The translations under genes were made by a program, and so were the position numbers. Positions 1-12,712 of a stretch of DNA of 64,000 nucleotides are shown here, piece by piece (the stretch's first letter is position 1; each line of letters begins with the position of its first letter). Origin of the DNA: Fraxinus americana (Eukaryota; Streptophyta; Magnoliopsida; Lamiales; Oleaceae). The stretch is from assembly GCA_035079005.1 (NCBI GenBank), contig CM068709.1:35996276-36060275 (forward strand), in the 5' to 3' direction. Below the pieces are notes generated by a model. It was not told where the DNA came from. It worked only from the letters and a program-made list of their open reading frames with translations, and did no database searches.

Positions 1-307
1 TTATTTTTTTCATTTCGTTTTCCTATAGTTCTTTCTATTAATATCTTGAGTAAAATTTCACTCAAGTCATAAACCATTTAAGATTTCACTTTGGTCTCTA
101 AACTTAATTTGAATGATATTTCACTTCAGGGCTTGGATTTTTTCACGAGACGCCTATAAACTACATTTATTTCCTTGTCTCCCATTTAAAATGTTAGTGT
201 ATTTAACGGTGGTGCACGGTGCGACTTAATTGAAATAAAAAGGTCATAAGTTAGGGGAGAAAAAGGTTAAGTGATATACTTTGCTAGCTATAAGTTTAGC
301 TACTTAA

Positions 308-493
308 GAGCTTGTTTGTCTCCCATTATTGGGAGAAAATTAGTGTAATGAATAGTATTTTTTGGAGAATGTGTGGTTGAAAATTAAAGTAACTTTATTG
401 GTTTGTGTGTAAAATATTTTATTAGGTGAATGTGTGGTGGAGAATCTTACTGTAGCAAATAATTTTTTGGATTAATGGTAGACAAACAGGGGC
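308..493. mobile_element. Tourist-like MITE (family A, copy 1)
   Basis: A 186-bp non-coding element. The left end reads GAGCTTGTTTGTCTCCCATT and the right end is its imperfect inverse (GACAAACAGGGGC), and both sides are followed by TAA, the 3-bp target duplication expected of PIF/Harbinger MITEs. A second copy with matching ends and internal words (TTTTTTGGAGAATGTG) lies at 55107-55279. No coding capacity. Confidence 0.65.
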
Positions 494-2288
494 TAAAAGT
501 GTTTTTTAACCCTATTTCAAATTCTCTCGTGTAGTTTATGAATTGCTGGATGGCTTCATAATCCTATAGTTTTGAAAAGTTAGCAAAACCCAAGTGGTTT
601 AAATGTCTTAAAAGTAACAAGAGATGTATCATATAATCAGAAAGTGATACTGAAATCAAATCAGAAGTATTTGAACCAGCAACTTATAACTTCAAAAGAA
701 ACTGCCAATTCTGGACAATTAATTTATGAATAAAAAGAAGAAAACAGAGAATTCACCAGAATATACTATAGGTTATAAGTGTAACAATTGTAAACGGAAT
801 AACATTCAAGCTATTCATAAAATGATAAGAGTTTGACGCATATAAATTAATCTTTGATTAACTTCTTGTGGAAGTTAACCCTGTGCATTTATGTTTGAAA
901 ACTTTAAAAACAGTTCTGCTCAGATCCAAACCAACCTCTATTATTTGATTTTCGCAGTGCTTAATTGAATTGGTTTTCTGGAACACATGCATTCTATACG
1001 CCGTGATAAGATATTGATGGTATCAAAACCACGGCCGGGCATTCTTCCTCTTGATTTTTTTTTTTTTTTTGATGCAGGCAGACGCTAGGATGGAATAGAC
1101 CCACTAATATGTCCAATGTCCCTACTTTACAAGTTTTTTGTTAACTTGTTTCATGTTGTAAAAGAAATAGTGAGTGAACAATGTTCCATAGAGCTAGTTT
1201 TTCAAGAGAAATAAAAGTAATCTCCAATTTTTTTATTCAATATTTTGCTAAGAATACAAAACTAGCTTTCGTAGACAATCTAGGTTCCTTACATCAAGCC
1301 AGAGTTGCATAAGAAGAAGTGAAGAACCAAACACTGTCGAGAAATGAACGGTCGAAATGTCCTTCGAATCAAAGAGAGTTTATCAAGACAACTTGAATTG
1401 GTCGTTCAAAATGAAAGGCCAATGAATAGGGACATTCAAGGAAACCAATTTTAGTTCACGTATATCCCTTGAGTTGGGACAGGCAATTGAAAATAAAGCT
1501 AGCAGGCAGATTTCGGACAATTTGGTGATGAATGCATGGATGAGGTGTTGGGTTGGACGTACGGTGTTGTGATTGTTCAAAGTAATTAAAAGGATGCACA
1601 TATTATTTCAAACAAAAGCAAAAAAAGAAAGAAGGTACGCGCAACAGTTTGTATTTGCCAATTCATACCTCAATTTTTGCAAAATGGTCATTCATGGGGG
1701 AGCAAAAAATCTTCCCGATTCCTAAAAAAGCAATACAAACAAGAAAAAAAGGGATTTTATCAGAAGTTAAAATACGAAAATACAGTGTATTTGCATGATA
1801 CGAAAGAGGAGGAGAGAGATAGAGAAAGAGAGTAATGAACCTTGAATAAACAGTCATAAGCATAGGAACTTCAAAACAGTAAAAGATATTCTTATAATTA
1901 AAATTCAGATCACTCACCAGGTGTTTATTTTTAAGCAAAGTGACTACTGTATTAGAGTTCTTGATTTTTAGATCTAGGGTTTCTTGACAGTAGCACTCTT
2001 GCCACATTTTCATATAGTCCTGACCTAAGATAATTAACCTAATTTCTAACAGTTTCTTCTTCCATATTCTGGTGTTCGCATCGATTAATTAAATCTGGAA
2101 TCTGGAAACCTATGGGATTATATAACTGTCTGTTTAATTAATTAGTTGTGACTTTCTTGATATCTTGAAAGTGAATTTCCGGCTACTCGTGCAATTCGAC
2201 CTGTTACACTTGATGGTGGCCCGGGATAGAAAGACCCATTAACTAATAGTAACAATCTGCAAAAAAAAGTATGTGTGCAAGTGTTTGT
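494..2288. other. Gene-poor AT-rich intergenic stretch
   Basis: Downstream flank of the ALOG gene. Only short, low-complexity reading frames occur, none resembling a known protein. A T-run lies near 1057-1070. No RNA gene or element with clear ends was seen. Confidence 0.6.
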
Positions 2289-2900
2289 TCATGAACAAAT
2301 GTTAAAATTAATTACCATTTCGATCTCCTTAGGGGGTCCAAAATTAGTGGACTGCCTTGGATTCTTCATCTCATCATGCACCAGCTTGATTGGATTGATT
2401 TTCTTCTTCTTTTTCTTCTTATACGGAATCCCTCTAGCCTTAGCTTGACACTCCTTGACTTCGCGTAAAAAAACCCGAATTGCTCCGTTGCCAAACGGAT
2501 TATTCTCCGGTGATCCACCGTGTTCTTCATATGCAGCTCTTAGCCTTCCTATAAGTGCATCTAGGCTTCCCCAAGCTTGTCTAAGAGGACAAGTACAGGG
2601 TGCAGGAGGATCAGGTTGTCCGAAAAAGACACAACCATGTAAGTGAACCTTAGTCTTCCCAAACTGATCGAGGTATCGAAGAAATTCAAGTACATGGTTG
2701 CTATTGCACTGTGAAAGTGAGACTGGAGGTCTCTGATTCTTTAAGTACTGTCCAAAAGTGTTCCAGTCTCTCCGCTTTTGAGACTCATATCTGCTCAGAA
2801 CCACCGGTTGCTTCTGATCACCGACAGATCGCGTCGATCCTTCTGCATAATTCTCCATGGCTGTTGAGGCGTTTTTCTGTACTACAACAGAAGAATTCAT
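2289..2900 (-). CDS. ALOG-domain transcription factor, LSH10-like
   Basis: A 203-residue protein of the ALOG (Arabidopsis LSH1 / rice G1) family, plant nuclear DNA-binding proteins that act in organ boundaries and light or floral development. The ALOG domain spans about residues 36-160: it opens with SRYESQKRRDWNTFGQYL, carries the zinc-ribbon insert with H86/C90 and C102-T-C104, and closes with GIPYKKKKKKK, the family's nuclear localisation signal. The frame is open further upstream (to 2990), but those 30 codons are hydrophobic and unlike the family, so the Met at 2898-2900 was chosen; Met45 at 2858 is the other option. The last residues (VINFNICS) follow a possible GT donor after the ATG codon near 2308-2313, so the true C-terminus may lie in an unseen 3' exon. 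No close neighbour. Confidence 0.88.
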   Translation of the reverse strand: MNSSVVVQKNASTAMENYAEGSTRSVGDQKQPVVLSRYESQKRRDWNTFGQYLKNQRPPVSLSQCNSNHVLEFLRYLDQFGKTKVHLHGCVFFGQPDPPAPCTCPLRQAWGSLDALIGRLRAAYEEHGGSPENNPFGNGAIRVFLREVKECQAKARGIPYKKKKKKKINPIKLVHDEMKNPRQSTNFGPPKEIEMVINFNICS

Positions 2901-2990
2901 GTGTATATTTGGCAAGATATGACTTGAAAAGAAAAGGGGAGAAACCTGAATGAAAATGGAAATGATGCAGTGGAGAAAGAGGAAGATCAC

Positions 2991-4553
2991 ATCTTCATTC
3001 TACTGAGGAAACATGATAGGGCCCCTTAAGAGGTGCTTTTTTCCGTCTTTTCTTCTCTCTCGTACATTAATTTTCAACCTCCCCCTTTTTTTCTAAATGC
3101 AACGAGTATTATTGCTTTTTTAATTGGAGACTCAAATAGAGATGCAAACAATGAACAATAATCTATATATTTTATTTTAAACAATTAATCTTGTTTAGAT
3201 GAATATTTCAAATTCTTATGAGTCGTGAATTTTTTCATTTACAAGCCCTATAAGGTTTGGAACATATTGAAATCATGGGATCGAATTGATCATTGAGGTT
3301 AACAAATTACGATTCGCCCTGTTTGGTTTAATTAGAAAAGTTGGTTAAATTTAAGTCAAAATCAACAATTAATTTAATAACATATTACATGGAATTGACA
3401 ACTTTTCAATTACACGTTTCATCAACTTTTATTTAAATCTATTAAAAATTGATTTTTAACGAAACCAAACAAGGACATATACTTGAATATCCATTTAAAA
3501 TGTCAATCTTATTAAAAATAATCCATACCGTTCATATTTTTTATTGTTTACATCTCTATTTAATGTCGATTTATCCATTTAATCATAACAATTACATATC
3601 ATTAATCTTGTCAAACCACTATTTATTAGATACATACCCCGTGACTCGAGAGTTAGGGCAACAAGTCTGAGTTCACAGGTCGGTGTATATCATGTTTGAC
3701 TAATCATAAAAAAGTTATTAGTAAATTTACTTATAAGTAAATTTTAAAATGAATAATTTTTTTTTTCATCGAAGTTGAAAATAAGTTGTTAAATTACAAT
3801 GGATAACATAATTTTTTTTATTCATAAATAACTTATCTCAATATGTTGAAATTAAAAGAAAGTTTTAAGTGACTATGGAATTAGGAAAGTTTAAAATAAT
3901 ATGCTGAGTTCATGTTAGAATTATTAAACCAAACACATATGAAGCTTAACTATTAGAGAGTATATACCGTAATTTATATAAATTTAGTCTCCGTCATTTC
4001 ACGGGCAATCCAAACTTAGTTTTTATATTGAGTGATGACGAGACCTGAACTTAACATCTCGGTATTCTCTGTTACGATAATAAAAACTTAGAACACAACA
4101 CATGTTCTACTTTAAATTTATTCTTCGATAAGAGAATGTGTGGAAGATATAATTTAACTAAATATTTAAACTTTGAAACGAATTGATCTGATATGGTTCT
4201 CTCTCTTTTATTAATAATCAGTGATAAATTACTCGTCTCTTAGTCAATCAATTGAAATCATTCAAATCAGATATGATTTTGAAATATTTTGTTTTTTAGC
4301 TTTTTAAAATATTCATGAACTTAACCTATACATGAAGATTACTTACACTGATATAGAATTATATGCCCCCACCCACCCACCCACCCCAATAGATAATTAG
4401 TGCCGTTGATGTCTTTGTCATACAATAATTCAAAACTTACATGAATAAGCTAAAAAACTGTGGAATATGAGAGGCACCTCTGTGAATCCTGTTTGAAAAT
4501 TTTAAGCAAAAAGACATTTTTGTGAATACACTGTATATATAGTATACATGTGT
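2991..4553. other. Intergenic, with a small MITE-like inverted-repeat element
   Basis: 5' flank of the ALOG gene. A 160-bp segment at about 3316-3475 has imperfect inverted ends (GCCCTGTTTGGTTTAATTAG against GTCCTTGTTTGGTTTCGTTA) and looks like a MITE, but without a clear target duplication. A (CCCA)n run lies at 4366-4386. No gene seen. Confidence 0.45.
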
Positions 4554-4771
4554 ATATAATGACAAATATACATGCATGAATATGATTATTCAAACATGTC
4601 TGCCTTTGGCATCATGAAAATTAAGGTACTGTGGAATTTCTTATACACAATATAACAAGAATATATAATGACAAATATGCATGCATGAATATGATTATTC
4701 AAACATGTCTGCCTTTGGCATCATGAAAATTAAGGTACTGTGGAATTTCTTATACACAATATAACAAGAAT
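4554..4771. repeat. 109-bp tandem duplication
   Basis: Two adjacent copies of a 109-bp unit (about 4554-4662 and 4663-4771) that differ at only about one visible position (acaaatata against acaaatatg). The near identity implies a recent duplication. Non-coding. Confidence 0.9.
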
Positions 4772-5623
4772 ATTGATTTTCACCTCTTCTGCAACTATCT
4801 AAATAAATGCAAAGACTGTTCCTTCTTTTTTTAAAAAAAAAAGAATTTGAGGAATTGGTTATGGTGGACCCCTGAAGATTATTTGCTTGTCAGAAAAGTT
4901 AATATATTCAACTAATCTTGTTCAATTTGGCCTCCGGTACCATTTATAAATTGGTTTATAAATTCGGTCACATTAATTTCAATAGGAGATTTATGTAAGA
5001 ATTTTAATTGAACATGTAGACTTATATGTGAAATGTTGTGTATTAAATTTAAAGTTATCAATTTTGGTTAAGCTCGTTTAAAGTAATCTAATAAGGTTTC
5101 GGTATTTTGAGTTTTGAAACATCCAATTAAAGTGTGGGCCATTATGTGTAGAGACCAGACATGTTCCTAATTTCATAATGAATCGAATTAGGTTAACGGG
5201 CTGTTAGTATATATATACGATTATGGTCTCCAGATCACAAGGAATTGTTCATTCTATTCCGATTACCATCATCAGAGAAAAATAAAAAACTACATGTTGA
5301 TTTGAAAGACTAAAACAACGGACTTGTTCATTGCAATAATTACGTCTGATTCAAATACACTTCCCCTTTGGTTCATGAATTCTTTACGATCCAGCATGAA
5401 CGATCAATACAACGGTAAAATATTTTTCCAACAATTTATAGTTAGTATCCATTATTAGGCACACATTTCGTGAGATAGGCTACTATTCTTCTTAATATTT
5501 GAAATTATAAATCATTTATAAATTTATCACACTGAGGGTTATTTTTGTATTCTTGGGGTTCTAGATTGTAATTTTTTTATATTTACATGTTTATATTCAT
5601 TTTAATTATTATAGAAGTAGAAT

Positions 5624-6065
5624 TAGAGCTTCTCCAATATTCTCTTATGAGTTTTTCCCCCCTATTTTAGAGAGTCAACTCTCTTTTTTGAGGTGATAAA
5701 TACACTGTGTGTCTTTTAAAAAATAAAATAATGAGTGGATTTGACTCCAAATATAGAGAGCCAAATTTATAAACTATAAAATAAAGAGTGAATTTGCACA
5801 TTTTTCTATTCGTTTCTTTGATTTCTACAAAATAAAAACAAGGGAAGTGATAAAATAAAAAAAAAGAGTGAAATTAGAAGAAATTAGAAAATGACGAACA
5901 ACGATTGTTTATGGAAAAAAGTAAAAATATTGAATGAACGAATATAGAGTCTTATTGTAGTTGAGTAAAATGTTTGATTCTTTATTTATAAAAATGATTT
6001 AAGATGCCCTTATATATATGATTGAAGATACTCTTTAATATATAAAGAAACTAATGGAGATGCTA
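5624..6065. mobile_element. Putative MITE with GCTTCTCCAAT-type ends
   Basis: The left end TAGAGCTTCTCCAATATTC is mirrored by the right end (inverse TAGCATCTCCATTAGTTTC), about 440 bp apart, with AT-rich non-coding sequence between. GCATCTCCAAT-type ends are common in plant MITEs. No convincing target duplication was found, so the superfamily is left open. Confidence 0.4.
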
Positions 6066-6289
6066 TTAGTGTAGTTTTTTGCCTCTTTCCCTCAACATTC
6101 TTGCTCTAAGTTGTTAAATTCCTTAAAAATGATTAAAAAAAAGCAAAATTTAAAAATGTGTCTTCAACATAGGTACAAAGCATGCACCGATCTTATACAA
6201 TTCTTGCTTCTATGTAGATACCAAAATCCAGTCTAACAATTAATTGAAAATATTTTGAGCAATATGTTATTCGATGTAGAAAATTATGA

Positions 6290-6511
6290 TTTAATGAAGA
6301 GTCTAATCCACCGTCCGCAATAAAGATAGCTGTTGTAAGTGATGATGTCAGAGTAGATGCACCAATGCCAAGAGGGATTATTGAAGATGCTTTTGATTAC
6401 ATTCATGATAATTGCAAGGAGCATATAGACTTTCCTATAATAGATTCATGGAATCAAGTAGCGAGTACAAAAGTAATCATGAGCCGAAGAGACATAACAC
6501 ATGACGCATAA
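6290..6511 (+). pseudogene. Unidentified coding-like fragment
   Basis: A stop-free run of about 73 codons without an initiator, bounded by TGA at 6287-6289 and TAA at 6509-6511. Its composition is protein-like and unlike the flanking AT-rich DNA; central words include RVDAPMPRGIIEDAFDYIHD and FPIIDSWNQVAS. It has no obvious splice signals or neighbouring exons. I do not recognise the family. It may be a captured exon, a retrocopy fragment or a single exon of an unrecognised gene. Confidence 0.35.
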
Positions 6512-7575
6512 TGACGAGGAGTATGACTAAAGCACATGAAATAAAATTCTTTAACTTTTATATTGTACTCCTCTTTTTTGAACAGAATATGTATATTTTT
6601 ATTGCACATATATTTAGAAGTTCCGGTCAAGTCCCACGTAAATCTTGTTTTATTTTCACTAACAAGCCACCTAAAATGATTTGACTTAAAAAATTATCAT
6701 TGATACGACAATTTATGATAATTAATTTTGTACACGTATCATGACTTCCCAAATTAGTATATATCAGATAAGAGTGATTAAACGATGGAATATGAATGAA
6801 TCAGATTCACGAAAAGGGTTGAAAAAACGAAACCCTGCAAAAGAGGAGCCATAGGATATTGCAGAGAGGATGCACTTTGAGCAATTAATTTAGAAAAAGA
6901 TGGACATTCTCTTTGGGGATGGGTCCAGCCATTATCAAATGTCTCTTATGCATCCTTTCGCTACTTGTTAGGGTTCAAACTTATTTCTTTGCTGTTTGGT
7001 ATATTTTATCTTGACGTAGTTGTTGTGCACACGAAATGGACGTCTAGTGTGGGATGGAACATAACTAAACCCCATGGTTTTTCTTGTTTCGAAAACTATG
7101 GTTTGAAATTTTATTTTCCAACCTCAAACAAGAATATGCAGTTGAGCAAAACTTGTTTCTTCTACTTGCAAACTGATTTGGCAAAATGTATGGAGGGAAC
7201 TAGAATCCACTTGTGGAAAAGTTAACCTAAAAAAAGTTGAACATTATCACAGCACTTTATACTTATTTGCCTATGAAGATCCTTTCTGTCGGATAAATTC
7301 GAAAATGGATTTTTCAGAGTAAGTTATTTAAGGCCTCCCATTTAGAGGCAAGCAATGTGGATAGTCGAGATGGCACTACGGGCCATCATCAGGATAAAAT
7401 AATATGTTATTTGACTAATAAAAGTTTTGCGTTTAAGTCTACCTCAAATATTTTGAAATTTGTGTATTTTTTTGGACTTCGATTAAAAAATGAATTTCAC
7501 CTATTCCTATACATATGTATTAGGACATGCTGAAGAAATACTTTGTAGAAGAAGAGGTTCGCGGGTACTCTTTAT
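6512..7575. other. Intergenic, no gene seen
   Basis: The only longer open frame (6965-7225) begins at TTG, not ATG, and looks random. No repeat with clear ends. Confidence 0.5.
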
Positions 7576-8063
7576 TACGAATTGTGGTTTCATATTAAAA
7601 TGTCAACTTTATTAAGAAGAGTAGTCCAAACTCTTATAAATTGGTCTATGTTTTCATCTTTATTCGATATGAGATTGTATCATTTAACATGCCCCTACAA
7701 GATAGTGGTTGAGCAAACCAATCTTGAAATCCACGTGCTCAATTTATTTTGAGTCTTAGGGCTTGTGTGGGAGGGATTAAAATCAGATTAAAATTGAAAA
7801 TATAGCCGTTATTGTTGACTTTTATTAGACGAGTGGGGCCCAATAACGGCCATATTTTCAATTTTAATTGGCTTTTAATCCCTCCCGAACGGGGTCTTAA
7901 TCGAATCGAATTGCTCGTTGGACCTTAACAGGCTTTGATACCATATTAAGAATTGTAGTTCCATCTTAAAAGGTTAACCTTATTAAGAGAAATAGTCCAA
8001 ATTCTTATAAATTGATCTATATTTTCATCTTTATTCGATGTGAGATTGTATCCCTTAACAATC
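7576..8063. repeat. Diverged direct repeat pair flanking a Tourist MITE
   Basis: A ~115-bp word (ending TTTATTCGATATGAGATTGT and similar) occurs at about 7576-7690 and again at about 7945-8060 at roughly 80% identity. Shorter relatives occur near 45900-46090 and 47360-47450, so it is a dispersed repeat, probably an old LTR-derived sequence. The Tourist MITE lies between the two copies. Confidence 0.55.
7759..7896. mobile_element. Tourist-like MITE (family B)
   Basis: A 138-bp foldback element flanked by TTA on both sides (7756-7758 and 7897-7899). Arms of roughly 60 bp match nearly throughout: GGGCTTGTGTGGGAGGGATT at the left, GACCCCGTTCGGGAGGGATT as inverse of the right end. The long arms could fold into one hairpin when transcribed. 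Confidence 0.75.
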
Positions 8064-8806
8064 TTAATTCATGTTCTTATTATTATATGTTATAACAATA
8101 TATAAACACTTAATTATGAAGATGAGAAGTACGACTAGTGCGCATAAAATATAGTTCCTTTAACCCTTACATTGTACTTCCTGTCTCCAAACGAAGTAAA
8201 TATATTTTTCCACCTTTAGATAGAGCTCCCTCCTAATTTTGTACTATTTATTTATTTATATAACATGTCAAAAATAAAGTCATCTCTTTAAAAATATATA
8301 TATAAGCACTTAATTCTATTTTTATGAGAAAATGGAGATGTGTCAAAGATTTGAGGGTAGTTGTTCCCAAAATTTGTGACTTAAACAAGAGTATGAAAGT
8401 CACATTAGTTTCCAAACCAATAACAAATGGGGAGTATCTTTTCCTAGACAAATGAAATTCATTCCATGCAAATATCAAATATGAGATCTTAGCGGGCCAT
8501 TGTCCTTAAAGAATTTGGATGTGACCAATCACTACACACGTGGGTTGTAGGACCATGTGTTTTTTTCTTTTCATATTTTTTTTAAAATAAAGATGTCTCG
8601 AGTAATTACTATTCCCTACGAGAACATCGCAATTTATAGAAACCCACAATCTTCGCGAAAAGGGTGTATTAATGAAGAAGTGCACAAATATCTACTTGCT
8701 GGAATTCATGAAAATTGGCACTTACTTTGCTATTCTAACAAATATCAGCATAAGTAATTTCATCTTTTGAATCACAAAATAAAGACTCAAAGACCTAATT
8801 ATAATT

Positions 8807-10163
8807 TGTTAAGAATTGGGAACGAGGTTATATGTCACAATATGAAGTAACTTTCCAAACATTAGAAGAACACAAAAAAAATTGGTAGAGAAAATAAGAA
8901 TTCGCTATAATATGGAAAAAAATACAAAGATATTGTATTTACAATATTGTCTAACGTATCAAACTTGTAATAAAGAGTCAAGTATATATATGATACATTG
9001 TCAAATCTTAATTATATTGTTAAAGATGGAAAGAATATAAAAAATGCTTAAAATGAAGAAAACAATATACGGTCGGAACGGCGACGCTCGAGCGCCAATC
9101 TTCTTGCTTTGAGTGCTCGAGTAGGAGCTTGGCGTGCAACGAGCGGTATAAATGTCGAAATCATTCCTTGGTACATATTTTGACATCTTCAAGGCCTACT
9201 TCAACTAGTCCACCAAAACCCAATCGAATTTGGGTCAAATTTCAATAAATTTTCACCTTGAATCAAATTCCAATATAATGAACAAACTTTAAAGAGATTC
9301 CACCTGGAGACAAATTTCACTACAAGGCATAAAACTGAACTCTTCAATAAAACATCGAACAAATTCTCCATCTCTTCAATAAAATCCAACTAGGATAAAC
9401 ACAATAACTGAATATCAACTGAACCCAAGCACTGTTCAAAAAAATTACCTGAGGTACCAAAGTTGTTCGAATTATCGCCACGAGCAACAAAATCATAAAT
9501 AATTCAGTAATCACCAAATATGGCAAAAACATGCCCTGTAATAGAATTAACACTTCAAACTGCTTATGTAGAGGTTCTTTGCTAAAATCAATACATTCAA
9601 CCACATTTAAAGCATAAGCAACTAAATTAGCTTTTCCGTACCTTTGTGAATGCCTAATAGTAATTGAATACTGTGGCACTGTTGGTGATGGTAGCAACAC
9701 GGCATTACCCATTGCCTCGAAACTTGACTGGGTTGTATTCTTCTATATACACCAATTTAAGCTTTGAGACCACTTGTTATGAATTAGGGACGATGATATA
9801 TAACACAATATGAAGTAGTGATCATAACACTAGAAAAATACAAGAAATTTGGTAGAGGAAATGAGAATTCACTATGATACGGAGAAAGAATACAAAGATA
9901 TTATGTTTACAATATTTTCTAACTTATCGGACGTGTAATGAAGAATCAACTATATATAGGATACGTAGTCAAACCCTAATTATAGTGTTAACGATGGAAT
10001 AAAGAAAACAATTTTCTGTCGTAACACAAAGACGCTCGAGTGGCAATTTGACGGTGCTGCGAGTGAAAAAAAAATGCTGAAATAATTCTTTGGTCCATAT
10101 TTTTGACCTCTTCAATGCCCACTTCAACTAATCCACCAAAAGCCGATTGAATCTGGATCAATC
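8807..10163 (-). mobile_element. Non-autonomous TRIM-like LTR retroelement
   Basis: Two diverged ~400-435-bp direct repeats (about 8807-9242 and 9775-10163) both begin TGTTA-GAATT and share words such as CACAATATGAAGTA and TACAAAGATATT. Next to the right repeat, on the minus strand, lies AGTGGTCTCAAAGC, a decayed match to the initiator-Met tRNA primer site (TGGTATCAGAGC), which gives the minus orientation. The internal part is only ~530 bp and holds a broken 122-codon frame (9344-9712, minus) with no recognised domain. Small size and lack of pol fit a TRIM or deleted copia-type element. No matching target duplication was found. Confidence 0.6.
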
Positions 10164-10485
10164 TACAAAATCATTGACGAAGTCCTTTTCAACTTCGTTG
10201 AATGGTTTGACGCTTCTTGTTACCCTTTTATCATTTCCTTGTCACTCAATTGATTCTAAGACTAGAATAATTTTTATCTCTTTTATTTGCTTTCTTTGTT
10301 AGTGCAAAGCCATCGGAAGATGAAATTATTTTGCATATATCAAGTCACAAGTGAAACAAATATTGAATTATTTACGTTGTTAGTTAGTTGTGCAGTCTCT
10401 TTCATTTTTACATTTTCTTCTTCTTTAATTTCCCGTGAGGTTAGGCCGTATAGCTACTTGTCCCCCTCATTGTTTGGAAATTTTG

Positions 10486-10524
10486 CATACATACACACAC
10501 ACACATACATACATACATATATAT
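10486..10524. repeat. Compound CA / CATA microsatellite
   Basis: A run of (AC)n followed by (ATAC)n and (AT)n, directly visible. No gene in the surrounding 10.2-11.0 kb. Confidence 0.9.
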
Positions 10525-12349
10525 TCTTGGCATATAAAAATATGATTTACATTTTAAAAGTGGATGATCCATCAAATCCTCTTCATTTAATATAAATAGA
10601 CCGTACGGTTTTTTTTTTTTTTAAAGACTTTCTTGTGGTAGTTAGTAATGTCTATATTAAACATTTATTATCAGATCATTTCATTAATAAAACACGTCAC
10701 GTCGAGTAATGTGGGGAAAAAGAAAAAAGTGCAATTATTAGATCCCTCAAACGCTTAGCAAATAATGGTAAGCGTTAACATAGTTAGTGTTAAAACTCAG
10801 TTCAATTATATACCTAGACGTGAGCAAACCAAAATAAATTACCATTTGACTGGCTGTATTGGTTCAATTAAGAAAGGCATGAGAGTCTTTGGTCGTCATC
10901 CTCGCTACTTGGGACTTCTATCACTAACACTTAGTATGTGCTCTGCATGCATCATGCTATTCAATTATATAAGTAAACAACTGTGACTTATTGGTATCTA
11001 AAATGAATCAAACATGTGACTTGAGCTTCAATGTGCAGTTAATCATACTCATACACTTTCTTTTTGTAGAAGGTTGGTCTGGTTTGCATATGCCTATACT
11101 TCATAATTCAAAGAAACGATATTACTTGATAGTCAATATATACATTCTAGCAATTTTTTAAGTCAACATATTAGGTTTACGTCAAAGCGCATATTAAGTA
11201 TGGTTACAAGATATGCATAGATACAATGTTATTGACAGTTCAAAAGACTAAATGTGAAAAGAAAAGGATAAAATCTTCACAGTCGTGAATCATATCTCTC
11301 GTATAAAAAGTGATTTGAATTAAAGCTAACAGACAAATATAGAAGCACGCGCACTTACTATCGTCAGTAGCAGCCGCGGTGGGGACACAAAAGATGATCG
11401 CTCCCACTCTCTTTCACCTAAAATGTCCTTCATTATACAATGTATGATGAGAAACCTCTATCCAAAGAACACGTTTAATTCGACATTTTTCAACTAATGT
11501 TCGTCCTTAATTACACACTATTGACCACTAATTGCAATTATAAACTAAAGGACCCGTCATTCCATGTGAACGTGGCCCCACGCTATTGTCCAATAGTCTC
11601 CTAGTGCACCACTTTAGTGAGGGCCCACTTTATTCATTGTGATTACACAGTGATTAATGTTAATAATTTAGACCACTTGCTTCAGGTGTAATCTAAATTT
11701 TGCTGTAGATTATCGTAATATAAACGCTAAGCTTGCTTAATTAAACTGATTTATCTCTATAAATCTGAAATATGCAACTATTGTGATATCTGGTAATAAA
11801 ATAACTTTGTAAAAATATTCATTACAGTAATTTAGTAATAAAATTTCAAAATTAACAAACTTGTAAAAAACATTCAAAAATCGAGTGGTATGTGACTATG
11901 ACCTTTGATAAATATTGTGACCTATAAATTGAAATTAAAACAGGTCACAATCATATACTACACAATTTTTATGTCACAGTCACATATTAAATCACGAATC
12001 ACAATTTATATGTATTGCGATCAATTTATTAGAAACAGGTCACGGTTTACAGTTACATAAGTTATCTAATTGTGTGACTGTAACTAGTTATGTTATGTAA
12101 TCAAGTTGGGTAGTGCTTAGCTAGAAGATCTTCCTTTAGATCGTTACAACGCTTGAATCAGTGTGCAATCACCTTTAGTGAAGTCAATTTGTGCATGAGT
12201 TTCTGGGCTAGTCTCCCTTACCCTCATTGGTAGAGATCACTAGAATTAAGATCTATTATCCAAGCATCGAGCTTAATCCGTTGCGGGATGGTAGGGTAAG
12301 ATTTCTTTGACATAGAAGGATGTCCCTCGGAAAGTTTATCTACATCCTC
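10525..12349. other. Intergenic, no gene seen
   Basis: AT-rich with only short open frames. 11880-12100 carries several degenerate GTGACC/GGTCAC words of the kind that are dense in the Mutator-like elements further on. Nothing else could be supported. Confidence 0.5.
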
Positions 12350-12712
12350 AAAGACCATCTCCAATGAGGTTTGGTAAAATCTCTCTAATGGTTATATCAC
12401 ATTTTACACTAAATTTGGTATAAAAGTCAAACTGAAATTGGAGCAGACCATTGAAGATGGTTTTACAACAATTTTTTTTATTTTATCGATAATTATTACT
12501 TATTAATTGATTAGAAATTAAAAACAAGTGTTAACTAAAAATAACAATCAAATTAAAATCTATTCATTCTAAAATATAAAAGAGGGATATAAATGGGATA
12601 AACGTGTGTTGTAAAGTGGAAAGAACTATGAAAATTCTCTAATTTTGCACTATATTTGATCCCTTAGAGAAGATTTTACACCAAATTTTGACCTCTCAGT
12701 GGAGATGCCTAA
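12350..12712. mobile_element. Putative MITE with CATCTCCAATG-type ends
   Basis: The left side (CCATCTCCAATGAGG, then GGTAAAATCTCTCTAA) is mirrored by the right side (inverse GGCATCTCCACTGAGAGG, then GTAAAATCTTCTCTAA). The imperfect inverted arms are about 55 bp and the element about 360 bp long. Non-coding; target duplication unclear. Confidence 0.5.

Noticed and set aside
6965..7225. 86-codon plus-strand open frame
   Set aside because: It starts at TTG rather than ATG, has no recognisable domain and sits in plain AT-rich DNA.
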